Shown here: in pieces, positions 32,231 through 39,395 of the stretch
Layout of the letters: every line of letters starts with the position of its first letter
How positions within the stretch are numbered: position 1 is the first letter of the stretch
Assembly (NCBI GenBank): GCA_021154885.1
Contig: JAJKHS010000001.1
Coordinates: 62,001-126,000 of the forward strand
DNA from: Thermoanaerobaculum sp.
GTDB taxonomy: Bacteria; Acidobacteriota; Thermoanaerobaculia; Multivoradales; UBA5704
Length of the DNA: 64,000 bases
Reading direction: 5' to 3'
The notes under the pieces: model-generated
The model's input: the letters and a program-made list of their open reading frames with translations, nothing else
Told to the model about the DNA's origin: nothing
The model's database searches: none
Position numbers and translations under genes: made by a program

Positions 32231-34050
32231 GAATCCAGGTTGGCGAGAGAGGCTGCCGCCTCAACAGGTAGGATGGGGCCGATCGGTCGTCCCTGTTCGG
32301 CGAGGAAAAGGACGGTTTCCCAGAAGTCGAGATACCCGCGCAGGAACATCGCCGTTCGCTCGGCGCTGGAGTCCCAGAGATCCGTGTTCCCCTCCTGGGT
32401 CGCCATCCTCGCGCGGGCGTGCAGCACCTTGGAGACCTCACAGGCGAAACGGTCGGCTTCGGGTACATGGAGGAGACAGCCGAGCATGAACGACGACAGG
32501 TTGCATCTCCCCGCGTAGAGCAGATACGGCTGCTGGACTTCCCGGTTGACAGAGTCGTTCTCCAACCCGGCGATGAGATCAGCGACGGCCGCCGCCAGGA
32601 ATTCTTCCTGCGCCTGAATCAAGGTCTTGCCAACCAGGTAGTAGCGCAGGAAGGCGGCCAGTATCTTGCTGTAGATCTCGAAGACGTCGCCATTCCGGTA
32701 CCGGAGCCACTCAAGATAGAGACCGTGACTCTCCCGCTCCGGGGAAACGAAGAAGACCTCCACGACGTCGCGGAGGCGGCCCTCGCGGTTCTCCGGGTCG
32801 TAATCGAGCCGTGCCTGGAGCACGGAGGCGGCATAGTGAAGGGAATGGTTCGCAGGCGGAGCCTGAACGTACCTTGGAAGCAGGTGAGAGAAGCGGTCCT
32901 TACCCAGGCTGGCAAGCCACGCCGCCGCCCTTTTCACAAAATTGGGTTTGCGGCGAGCCAGCGAAAAACAGGACACGACGGCTCCCGTGCAAAGGCTGCA
33001 CTGCCCATCGACCGAGCAGTTCTCGTTCTTTTCTTGTCTTATCTCGTCGGGAACCCGCTCAAGCCGGGATTTGATCCTGGGCTCGGTCGGAGGGAATCCG
33101 AAGCGCAATAGAAGACGGCAGAAGTCGAGTGTGGATGCCTCGGCCGGACCGTCGGTGTAGAATTGTTCGAGTTGTTCCATCTGTTGGAAGACGGGCTCGT
33201 AATCTTCGAGCAGCCAGAGAAACCCGGAGAGCTCGGGGTGGGTCTCCTGGAGGAGGCGCCTCACATCTCCGGCAGCCAGGACCTCGAAAAGGAGGCGGTC
33301 CTGGCTCAGCATTTCGAGCTGCTGCCCCTGCTGCAACACCACCTCCCACATCTCCAGGACTTTTGCCAGCACGCGGTGGTAATAGAGGTGCCGCAGGGGA
33401 TCTGCCCGCAGCGCCGAGATTCCTTGCGCCAGGCATTCGCGCGCCTGTTCGACCCTGAGGGGGCGCTGCCGGGCATACAACCGCAGGGCCCGATAACTCC
33501 AATGGGCGGCGAACACGCCTCTTTTCTTCGCATGGTAGCGGATCTGACTTCGCGCGAAGACGATACCGAGCGGACCGATGTGCCTCAAGGTGTCATGCTT
33601 CAACAACTGGGTATAAAGCTCCTCGGCGTCCCAGACGTCGACCGGGCAACCCGTACTTTTGGGTTGGTCAAGCAGCTCTTGGATTGCCCTGCGGTCACGT
33701 CCTCGGATGGTGCCCGTGGTGATCCAATAATAGCGGTGCAGCGGCACTCGCGAGCTCCCATAAGGGTGGTCGAACGTAGCTGTGACAATCCGCTGGATCT
33801 GATTCCTGATGAAGTCCTCGCTGTCTCTGCCTTCACCAGTGAGCAGCCTGACAGCCGTCAGGAACTGTTCTCCAACTGTCTCTGATGAAAGGAGGAGATC
33901 GTAGAAGTCGCTCTCGCCCTCTTCGACAACGTGCCCCCCCAGTGCGGTGAAGTGAGGCTTGACGACGTTCTCGCGAAGCTCCTCGGCTGGGAGATCGCGC
34001 AGGATCTTGATCGCCTCGTTCCTCAGCAGATGATCTTTGTTTTCATGCAT
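32227..34050 (-). CDS. Large TIR-operon protein A (paralogue of B)
   Basis: 607 residues and alignable with protein B over its whole length. N-domain: ILRDLPAEELRENVVKPHFTALG, YDLLLSSETVGEQ, HRYYWITTGTIRGRDRRAIQELL and VDVWDAEELYTQLL. The ExK position of B and the TIR protein is not conserved here (IQRIVTATF), so this copy may be a non-catalytic binder. The C-terminal domain repeats SVDGQCSLCTGAVVSCFSLAR and HSLHYAASVLQARLD. The start lies 7 bp after the TIR gene and the stop overlaps gene B. Confidence 0.85.
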   Translation of the reverse strand: MHENKDHLLRNEAIKILRDLPAEELRENVVKPHFTALGGHVVEEGESDFYDLLLSSETVGEQFLTAVRLLTGEGRDSEDFIRNQIQRIVTATFDHPYGSSRVPLHRYYWITTGTIRGRDRRAIQELLDQPKSTGCPVDVWDAEELYTQLLKHDTLRHIGPLGIVFARSQIRYHAKKRGVFAAHWSYRALRLYARQRPLRVEQARECLAQGISALRADPLRHLYYHRVLAKVLEMWEVVLQQGQQLEMLSQDRLLFEVLAAGDVRRLLQETHPELSGFLWLLEDYEPVFQQMEQLEQFYTDGPAEASTLDFCRLLLRFGFPPTEPRIKSRLERVPDEIRQEKNENCSVDGQCSLCTGAVVSCFSLARRKPNFVKRAAAWLASLGKDRFSHLLPRYVQAPPANHSLHYAASVLQARLDYDPENREGRLRDVVEVFFVSPERESHGLYLEWLRYRNGDVFEIYSKILAAFLRYYLVGKTLIQAQEEFLAAAVADLIAGLENDSVNREVQQPYLLYAGRCNLSSFMLGCLLHVPEADRFACEVSKVLHARARMATQEGNTDLWDSSAERTAMFLRGYLDFWETVLFLAEQGRPIGPILPVEAAASLANLDS

Positions 34051-34057
34051 ATGTAGA

Positions 34058-34999
34058 TCAGAGTTTCCCAGCTTTCTGGAGCTCTCCCTCGCATTTTTTC
34101 AAGGCGCGTACTACACTCTCGTAGCCATCTTTTTCGTAAAGCGAGGCCCAATGCAGATTGCAGAGCTTGGCGGGAGACTCTACCTCCTCAAGCTTGACAG
34201 GCACCAGATAGATGTCCCCTTCCGGTTGCTCTTCGAGTAGACCGATCGCCTGCTCGAGCTCCTTCTGGAAGTATCCCTTCTTGCGAACAGCGGTCTTGGA
34301 AAGACAGACGATGATCGCATCACAACTGAGCATGGCCTGGGGGATTTCGAACTTCCAGTCCTGGCCGGGCAAAAGCTTTTCCTTGTCCAGCCAGAGATCG
34401 AAACCGTCTTCCTTCAGTCGCCGGCAGAAGTCGCCGACCTGCGTCTTGTCCTCTTGGGCATAGCTGACGAAAACCTTCAGCGGGCGACTTTCCCGCGAGG
34501 AAGAGGTTCGGCCGTCGGCCGGGCCAGGCGATTCAAGCCGCTGCAGGATGTCGGTCTTTCCGAGCCGGTCATAGAAAGTGTCAAGATCCCAGACCTCCAC
34601 GCGCCCCACGCCGCTGGAAGAGTCGAGCTCGTCACGAATCGCTGCTTCTCCCGTTGGGCTGCTGATGACTCCGGTGGTGATCCAGTAGTATTTGTAGAGC
34701 CGGCCCCGGCCATCCGCTCCATAGCGGTAGGTCAGCGCCGAATCGGCATAGAGCTTGATCTCGCGCAGCACGTCGAGGCGGTTCGAGATGTCCACCCCCT
34801 CTGCGATGTGGGCTCCGGCGAGCACAGGCTCGCTGAGCACGGAAGAGACGAGGAGCAGGTCGCAGCCGTGGGTGATGTCCCCCTCGCTCTGGACGTCCGT
34901 GACCTTCCAGCCAAGGTGAGAGAAGTAGGGTATGGCCACCTGGCGCTTGAGCTCGTCCTTGCTCAGCTTCCTGAGAAGGGCCTTCGGGTCGGAGCTCAT
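34058..34999 (-). CDS. TIR-domain effector with nuclease-like N-terminal domain
   Basis: 313 residues from ATG 34999, which shares one base with the upstream gene's stop. Residues 1-155 are the module shared with proteins A and B: LRKLSKDELKRQVAIPYFSHLGW, CDLLLVSSVLSEP, VLREIKLYADSA (ExK), YKYYWITTGVIS and VEVWDLDTFYDRLG. Residues 172-300 are a TIR domain: LKVFVSYAQEDKTQVGDFC, DGFDLWLDKEKLLPGQDW, CDAIIVCLSKTAV, then KGYFQKELEQAI with the Glu in the position used by NADase TIR proteins. Bacterial TIR proteins deplete NAD+ or make cyclic ADP-ribose signals during phage defence. That role fits but is inferred. Confidence 0.9.
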   Translation of the reverse strand: MSSDPKALLRKLSKDELKRQVAIPYFSHLGWKVTDVQSEGDITHGCDLLLVSSVLSEPVLAGAHIAEGVDISNRLDVLREIKLYADSALTYRYGADGRGRLYKYYWITTGVISSPTGEAAIRDELDSSSGVGRVEVWDLDTFYDRLGKTDILQRLESPGPADGRTSSSRESRPLKVFVSYAQEDKTQVGDFCRRLKEDGFDLWLDKEKLLPGQDWKFEIPQAMLSCDAIIVCLSKTAVRKKGYFQKELEQAIGLLEEQPEGDIYLVPVKLEEVESPAKLCNLHWASLYEKDGYESVVRALKKCEGELQKAGKL

Positions 35000-35670
35000 C
35001 AGGGGCCGGACCCTTCGACTCGGGCGACGACCACGACCGCGTCGCCGGCGCTGCGCGAAAAGCCCCATTGCGCGAGCCGGTCCTCAAAAGCCTCGGTTCC
35101 TGCAACCGCGTGCGGATGCCGGCCGAGGGTCCTGCCGTACTGTCCGGCGCAAATGCCTGTCGTGCGATCGAGCGCCTTGGCTTCCCGGACCTCGGCAATA
35201 TGCTGAAGCATGAAATCCATGAGCTCCATGCCCTCCTCGTCCGTGTACGGACGATCGAATGGGAAGAGAGGGCCGAGCCTGGAATAGCGCCTCATGACGA
35301 TTGGACTCTGCGTCCTGCCCCCGATCCACCCGAAATCCCGGCCGGAGTAGAGGGCTCGGACCTGGGCCAGGGCTTTGGCTGCCAGTCCGAATCGCTGCGC
35401 CTCCCGTCTCAGGCAGATGGCGTCCTCCCAGAGGAACCAGCGGCCCTGTAGCGGTAGGGGCGCGATACAGTAGAGGGCGTAGCCGTAGACTTCCTGATTG
35501 GAGCCCAGAACCAAGCCCAGGGCGTCACACCGGCCCAAGGAGGTCTCGACTTTCTCCAGACTCCAGCCGCTTTCCAAGTCAAATCCGTCGAGGTATACGT
35601 CATGGATCCGCTGGGGGATGTCAGTATCCAGTTTCGCTGAGCCGGGGAGAGTGCGAAAGGTCCATTCCAC
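34999..35670 (-). CDS. GNAT-like acetyltransferase-type protein
   Basis: 223 residues if started at GTG 35670, preceded by GGAGGAGG; the frame is open to 35874. Fold features fit GNAT: GLVLGSNQEVYGYALYCIAPL as the central beta hairpin and AICLRREAQRFGLAAKALAQVRALY as the acetyl-CoA P-loop region, although the Q/RxxGxG motif is imperfect (RFGLAAK). It is the first gene of the four-gene operon and coupled to the TIR gene. It might be a modifier, a sensor or a passenger. No substrate can be proposed. Confidence 0.7.
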   Translation of the reverse strand: MEWTFRTLPGSAKLDTDIPQRIHDVYLDGFDLESGWSLEKVETSLGRCDALGLVLGSNQEVYGYALYCIAPLPLQGRWFLWEDAICLRREAQRFGLAAKALAQVRALYSGRDFGWIGGRTQSPIVMRRYSRLGPLFPFDRPYTDEEGMELMDFMLQHIAEVREAKALDRTTGICAGQYGRTLGRHPHAVAGTEAFEDRLAQWGFSRSAGDAVVVVARVEGSGP

Positions 35671-36049
35671 TCCGGTGCCTCCTCCGCCGTGGGACAGATT
35701 CAGCTCCTCATCCGCGGACTTGCGGCACGAGGAGAGCCGTGTCGCAGGCTTGACCGGGGGATTATAACCGCAGGAGCGGAGAAGATTCCGCCATGAGGGG
35801 CGCGTCTCGGCGGCCCTGGGGCTTGCCGACTGTGCAAGACTGCTGGAGGAGTAGGCGGAGAGCCGTCTCCTCAACCATGAGACAGTGTGCCACTGAAGGA
35901 GAGCCTCGGCAGACGCTCGCCGACTCCAGGCGGGGGGATGGGGCGCGCTGGCCGCCGCGCCGTGACGATTTGCGGCGCGGGCCGGAGCGGGCTAGCATCT
36001 GACGAGCTTTCGCCGGATCCTCCAAGCGCCTGCTCGAAGGGAGACCGAT
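35671..36049. other. Divergent intergenic region, no gene recognised
   Basis: 379 bp between the minus-strand TIR operon and the plus-strand gene at 36050. It must hold the promoters of both. I see short frames only, none with a ribosome site and plausible composition, and no strong palindrome. Confidence 0.6.
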
Positions 36050-36460
36050 ATGGCTGACGTCCGTTCCCGCTCCATCTTTTTTCAGTCGGGTATCGCGGTC
36101 CTCGCGGTCCTCGCGATCTCCATGGCCGCCGCTCCGGCCCTGGCAGCACCGCCGCCCAGCGGCGAAGTCGACGGCCAGGTCCAGGACGCCGCGGGTAAGC
36201 CGCTGGCGGGGGTGGCGATCACCCTGCTCAAGGCCGGCGAGAGCGCCCCCAAGAAACAGACGTCGGGCGCCGACGGCGGCTTCAAGTTCAATGACCTCCC
36301 CTCGGGCGTCTACATTGCCACGGCCGCGCTGGAGGGCTACGGCCCGGTCACCTGCCGGGGCATCCGCCTCGTCGCGGGCCAGAGCCGGCGTCTGGAGGTC
36401 AAGCTGCTGCCCGCCGGCGGCGAGCCTTCGACCTGCGCCTCCGTCGAGCCCGGCGCCTAG
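36050..36460 (+). CDS. Secreted CarboxypepD_reg-like protein
   Basis: 136 residues. A signal peptide (GIAVLAVLAISMAAAPALA) is followed by one prealbumin-like beta sandwich: GEVDGQVQDAAGKPLAGVAITLLKAGE, GGFKFNDLPSGVYIATA and RGIRLVAGQSRRLEVKL. This is the carboxypeptidase-regulatory fold, common as an accessory domain in exported proteins. It stands alone here. GAAGGGAGA before the ATG is a weak ribosome site. Function unknown. Confidence 0.82.
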   Translation: MADVRSRSIFFQSGIAVLAVLAISMAAAPALAAPPPSGEVDGQVQDAAGKPLAGVAITLLKAGESAPKKQTSGADGGFKFNDLPSGVYIATAALEGYGPVTCRGIRLVAGQSRRLEVKLLPAGGEPSTCASVEPGA

Positions 36461-36469
36461 TCCGTCGCA

Positions 36470-36533
36470 CCAGGCTCCAGGTTGCTGTATAATGGGAGCA
36501 CTCTTACCGGTAGCACCCTGGAGCCTGGAGGAG
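36470..36533 (+). promoter_or_regulatory. Promoter -10 inside an inverted repeat that reaches the RBS
   Basis: CCAGGCTCCAGG (36470-36481) and its complement CCTGGAGCCTGG (36517-36528) flank TATAAT at 36488-36493. The right arm overlaps the ribosome site GGAGGAG (36527-36533) of the methyltransferase at 36537. Transcripts reading in from the upstream gene would hide the ribosome site in a hairpin; those from the local promoter would lack the left arm. A plain operator is equally possible. Confidence 0.5.
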
Positions 36534-36536
36534 CCG

Positions 36537-37313
36537 ATGGACACGTCCGTGAGCTCATTGAAAGAGACGATCGCCGTCTATTGGGATGGCCGGAGCGCCG
36601 GCTTCGAGCGGATGCAGGGCATCCACACCCGGCAGCAGAGGGAGAAGTGGACGGAGTTCCTCCTCCAGACGGTGGGGGAGCCGCCGAAGAGGGTGCTGGA
36701 CGTCGGCACCGGCACCGGCTTCCTGGCCCTGCTCCTCGCCGGGCTGGGCCACAGCGTCAAGGGGCTGGACCTCTCGCCGGGCATGGTCGAGCAGGCGCGG
36801 CGCTACGCGGCGGAGCGGGGCCTTGCGGCCGAGTTCGCGGTCGGCGATGCCGAGTCGCTGCCGGAGCCGGACGCGGCCTTCGACGTCGTCGTCAATCGCA
36901 ACGTCCTCTGGACCCTCCCCCGTCCGGAGGAGGCCGTCGCGGACTGGAAGCGGGTGCTCAAGCCCGGCGGCCGCATCGTGGTGATCGACGGCGACTGGTT
37001 CGACACTCGCTTCTCCTACCGCGCCAAGCGGCTCGTGGGACATCTGCTCGTGGCCGGGACCCGGTTCGAGAACCTCTGGGCGATCGAGAGGAAGCTGCGC
37101 CAAGGCTACGACGGCGGGTTCGGCGAGAAGCTCCCCCTGAAGCGCCCCGGCAACCGGCAGAAGTTTCCGCGTCTCCTCGCCCAGGCCGGCTTCGTGGACG
37201 TCGAGCTCCGGCCGATGCCGCAGGTCGACCGCGCGGAGAAGGCGGGACGGGCCCTGGCGATGCGCCTCAACCAGCCACACCAGTTCTTCGCCGTGGTGGC
37301 CCGCAAGCCCTGA
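36537..37313 (+). CDS. SAM-dependent methyltransferase
   Basis: 258 residues, ATG 36537 behind GGAGGAG. Motif I is RVLDVGTGTGFLALLLAGLGH, followed by GLDLSPGMVEQARRYA, AEFAVGDAESLPEPD and FDVVVNRNVLWTLPRPEEA, then VLKPGGRIVVIDGDWFD. This is the Methyltransf_11/25 pattern. It precedes the halogenase gene by 143 bp, so the two could act on one metabolite, but there is no direct evidence. Confidence 0.88.
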   Translation: MDTSVSSLKETIAVYWDGRSAGFERMQGIHTRQQREKWTEFLLQTVGEPPKRVLDVGTGTGFLALLLAGLGHSVKGLDLSPGMVEQARRYAAERGLAAEFAVGDAESLPEPDAAFDVVVNRNVLWTLPRPEEAVADWKRVLKPGGRIVVIDGDWFDTRFSYRAKRLVGHLLVAGTRFENLWAIERKLRQGYDGGFGEKLPLKRPGNRQKFPRLLAQAGFVDVELRPMPQVDRAEKAGRALAMRLNQPHQFFAVVARKP

Positions 37314-37456
37314 GCTGTCCCCAATTCGCCGACTTCGAGCACCTCTGGAGAATAACCCCTCCGCCGTGCTGGCGGGGCGAAACGCCGGGCCGGCGCGAAA
37401 AAGTCGCGCCAGGATACCTATCTATTGACGGTCTATCTATCGGGGGAGTCAAGACA

Positions 37457-39037
37457 ATGGCTAAGAGCATCGTGATCGTGGGGGGCGGGACGGCGGGGTG
37501 GATGACGGCGTCGCACCTGAAGAAGGCGCTGCCGGGAATGGACATCACTCTGATCGAGTCGGCCAACATCAAGACGGTCGGCGTCGGCGAAGCGACCTTC
37601 AGCACCGTCAAGCTCTTCTTCGACTTCCTCGGCCTCGACGAGTCCGACTGGATGCCGAGCTGCAACGCCACCTATAAGCTGGCCATCAAGTTCGTCAACT
37701 GGCGGGCGGAGGGAGGCCACTTCTACCACCCGTTCCAGCGCTATGAGGTGGTCGACGGCTTCAACATGGGCGAGTGGTGGCTCAAGCTCAAGCGGCACGA
37801 GGAGGCCTTCGACTACGCCTGCTTCACCATTCCGGCCATGTGCGACGCCCAGCGCTCGCCCCGCTTCTTCGACGGCCGCGTCTTCGACGACAAGGTCCAG
37901 GACTACTTCTCCCTCGACGTCCGCGGCAAGAAGAACATCCTCGCCGAGCACAAGGTGCAATACCCATACGCCTATCAGTTCGACGCCAGCCTGCTGGCCG
38001 AGTTCCTCAAGGGCTATGCCACGAAGCGCGGCGTCCAGCAGGTCGTGGACGACGTCGCCGAGGTCAAGCTGCGCGAGGACGGCAGCATCGACCATCTGGT
38101 CACCAACGATCACGGCATCGTCCAGGGCGACCTCTACGTCGACTGCACCGGCTTCCGGGGCCTGCTGATCAACCAGGCCCTCAAAGAGCCGTTCATTTCC
38201 TTCTCCGAGTCGCTGCTGTGCGACCGCGCCATCGCGCTGCAGATCCCGCGCGACATCAAGACCCACGGCATCAACCCCTATACGCAGGCCACGGCGCTGA
38301 CCAACGGCTGGGTGTGGAACATTCCGCTCTATGGCCGGGAAGGCACGGGTTACGTCTACTCGAGCCGGTTCACCACCCCCGAGGACGCGGAGGCGGAGTT
38401 CCGCCGCTACCTGGGCCCCAAGGCAGACGGCATCAAGCCCAACCACATCAAGATGCGGATCGGCCGCTGCCGCAACTCATGGGTGAAGAACTGCGTTGCC
38501 ATCGGCCTGTCGAGCGGCTTCGTCGAGCCCCTGGAGTCGACGGGCATCTTCTTCATTCAGAACGGCATCGAAGAGCTGGTGAACCATCTCCCCGGCGACG
38601 ACTTCGAGGAGGAGACGGCGAAGAGCTACAACCGGGTGGTCGGCGATGCCATCGACGGCGTCCGCGACTTCCTCATCCTCCACTACCGCACGACCGACCG
38701 CAACGACACCGAGTTCTGGCGCGCGACCAAGAGCCTCAAGCTCCCCGAGTCGCTCGAAGACCGCTTCGCGCTGTGGAAAAAGCGGCTGCCGAACGCGCGC
38801 AGCATCAATCCGGCCTTCCACGGCTTCGAGGCCTACTCGTACTCCGTGATGCTGCTCGGGCTCAACTACCAGCCCGAGAAGAGCCTGCCGGCTCTCGACC
38901 ACATCGATCCGGCCGGCGCCCACCGTGCCTTCCGCGCCATGAAGGAGAAGACCGAGCGGCTGGTCTCGACCCTGCCCTCGCAGCTCGAGTACCTGTCGCA
39001 CGTGCGTGTCCAGACGGGCGCGCCGGTCGTCGTCTGA
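37457..39037 (+). CDS. FAD-dependent tryptophan-type halogenase
   Basis: 526 residues from ATG 37457 (GGGGGAG upstream). FAD-binding GGGTAGWMTASHL near residue 9, GVGEATFSTVKLFFDFLGL, the catalytic Lys in CNATYKLAIKFVNWR (residue 74), the halogenase-specific WxWxIP motif (GWVWNIPLYG, near 284) and the active-site Glu in EPLESTGIFFIQ (near 360) are all present. Such enzymes chlorinate or brominate free or peptide-bound tryptophan using FADH2 from a partner reductase, which is not seen here. The substrate is unknown. A RiPP cluster lies 2.5 kb downstream. Confidence 0.93.
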   Translation: MAKSIVIVGGGTAGWMTASHLKKALPGMDITLIESANIKTVGVGEATFSTVKLFFDFLGLDESDWMPSCNATYKLAIKFVNWRAEGGHFYHPFQRYEVVDGFNMGEWWLKLKRHEEAFDYACFTIPAMCDAQRSPRFFDGRVFDDKVQDYFSLDVRGKKNILAEHKVQYPYAYQFDASLLAEFLKGYATKRGVQQVVDDVAEVKLREDGSIDHLVTNDHGIVQGDLYVDCTGFRGLLINQALKEPFISFSESLLCDRAIALQIPRDIKTHGINPYTQATALTNGWVWNIPLYGREGTGYVYSSRFTTPEDAEAEFRRYLGPKADGIKPNHIKMRIGRCRNSWVKNCVAIGLSSGFVEPLESTGIFFIQNGIEELVNHLPGDDFEEETAKSYNRVVGDAIDGVRDFLILHYRTTDRNDTEFWRATKSLKLPESLEDRFALWKKRLPNARSINPAFHGFEAYSYSVMLLGLNYQPEKSLPALDHIDPAGAHRAFRAMKEKTERLVSTLPSQLEYLSHVRVQTGAPVVV

Positions 39038-39045
39038 GCACTTCC

Positions 39046-39111
39046 CCTGGGACCGCCGGCGTCCCGCCGGCCCCTTTCTTTTCTTAGAAAGCAGCGGGAC
39101 GCCGGCGGTCC
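39046..39111. repeat. GC-rich palindromic element, copy A (shortened)
   Basis: Left arm CCTGGGACCGCCGGCGTCCC and right arm GGGACGCCGGCGGTCC around a short AT-rich centre. It shares its arms with 50972-51060 and 63745-63835, but the right arm stops early. It sits between the convergent halogenase and small secreted protein genes and could terminate both. Confidence 0.85.
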
Positions 39112-39117
39112 TGACGG

Positions 39118-39327
39118 CTAATTGCACACCCAGGACCTGTTCTCGCAAAAACAGGTCCCCAGTGTGCCGTCGCCGTTGACGCACCGCACGGGCTTCGACA
39201 GGTTGGAGCAGTGGCCGCCGTTCATGGATTGGCAACTGCCCAGGGCATGGGCCGGCTTAGGGGAGGGGAGAACGAAAGCCGAGGCCAGGACGCCGAGCAA
39301 CAGGATGAAACGCAGTCCCTTGTTCAT
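39118..39327 (-). CDS. Small secreted Cys-rich protein
   Basis: 69 residues. A lipid-facing signal peptide (RFILLLGVLASAFVLPSPKPAHA) is followed by about 41 residues with six Cys (SCQSMNGGHCSNL, VRCVNGDGTLGTCFCENRSWVCN). The start has AGGAGG upstream on the minus strand. Similar in design to the protein at 54972-55181. Disulphide-bonded peptide or small binding protein; no family recognised. It lacks the KETLR leader, so it is not grouped with the precursor peptides. Confidence 0.75.
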   Translation of the reverse strand: MNKGLRFILLLGVLASAFVLPSPKPAHALGSCQSMNGGHCSNLSKPVRCVNGDGTLGTCFCENRSWVCN

Positions 39328-39395
39328 GAAACCTCCTTGAGTTGAAGGGATGTTAGCAGAGACGCCGGCCCTCCCAGGGTTATAATCTCCTCCTC

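Noticed and set aside
39118-39327. Taking the small Cys-rich protein as the precursor of the kinase-LanC cluster
   Set aside because: It has a Sec-type signal peptide with an A-x-A site and no KETLR leader or GG site; secretion before modification would be expected.
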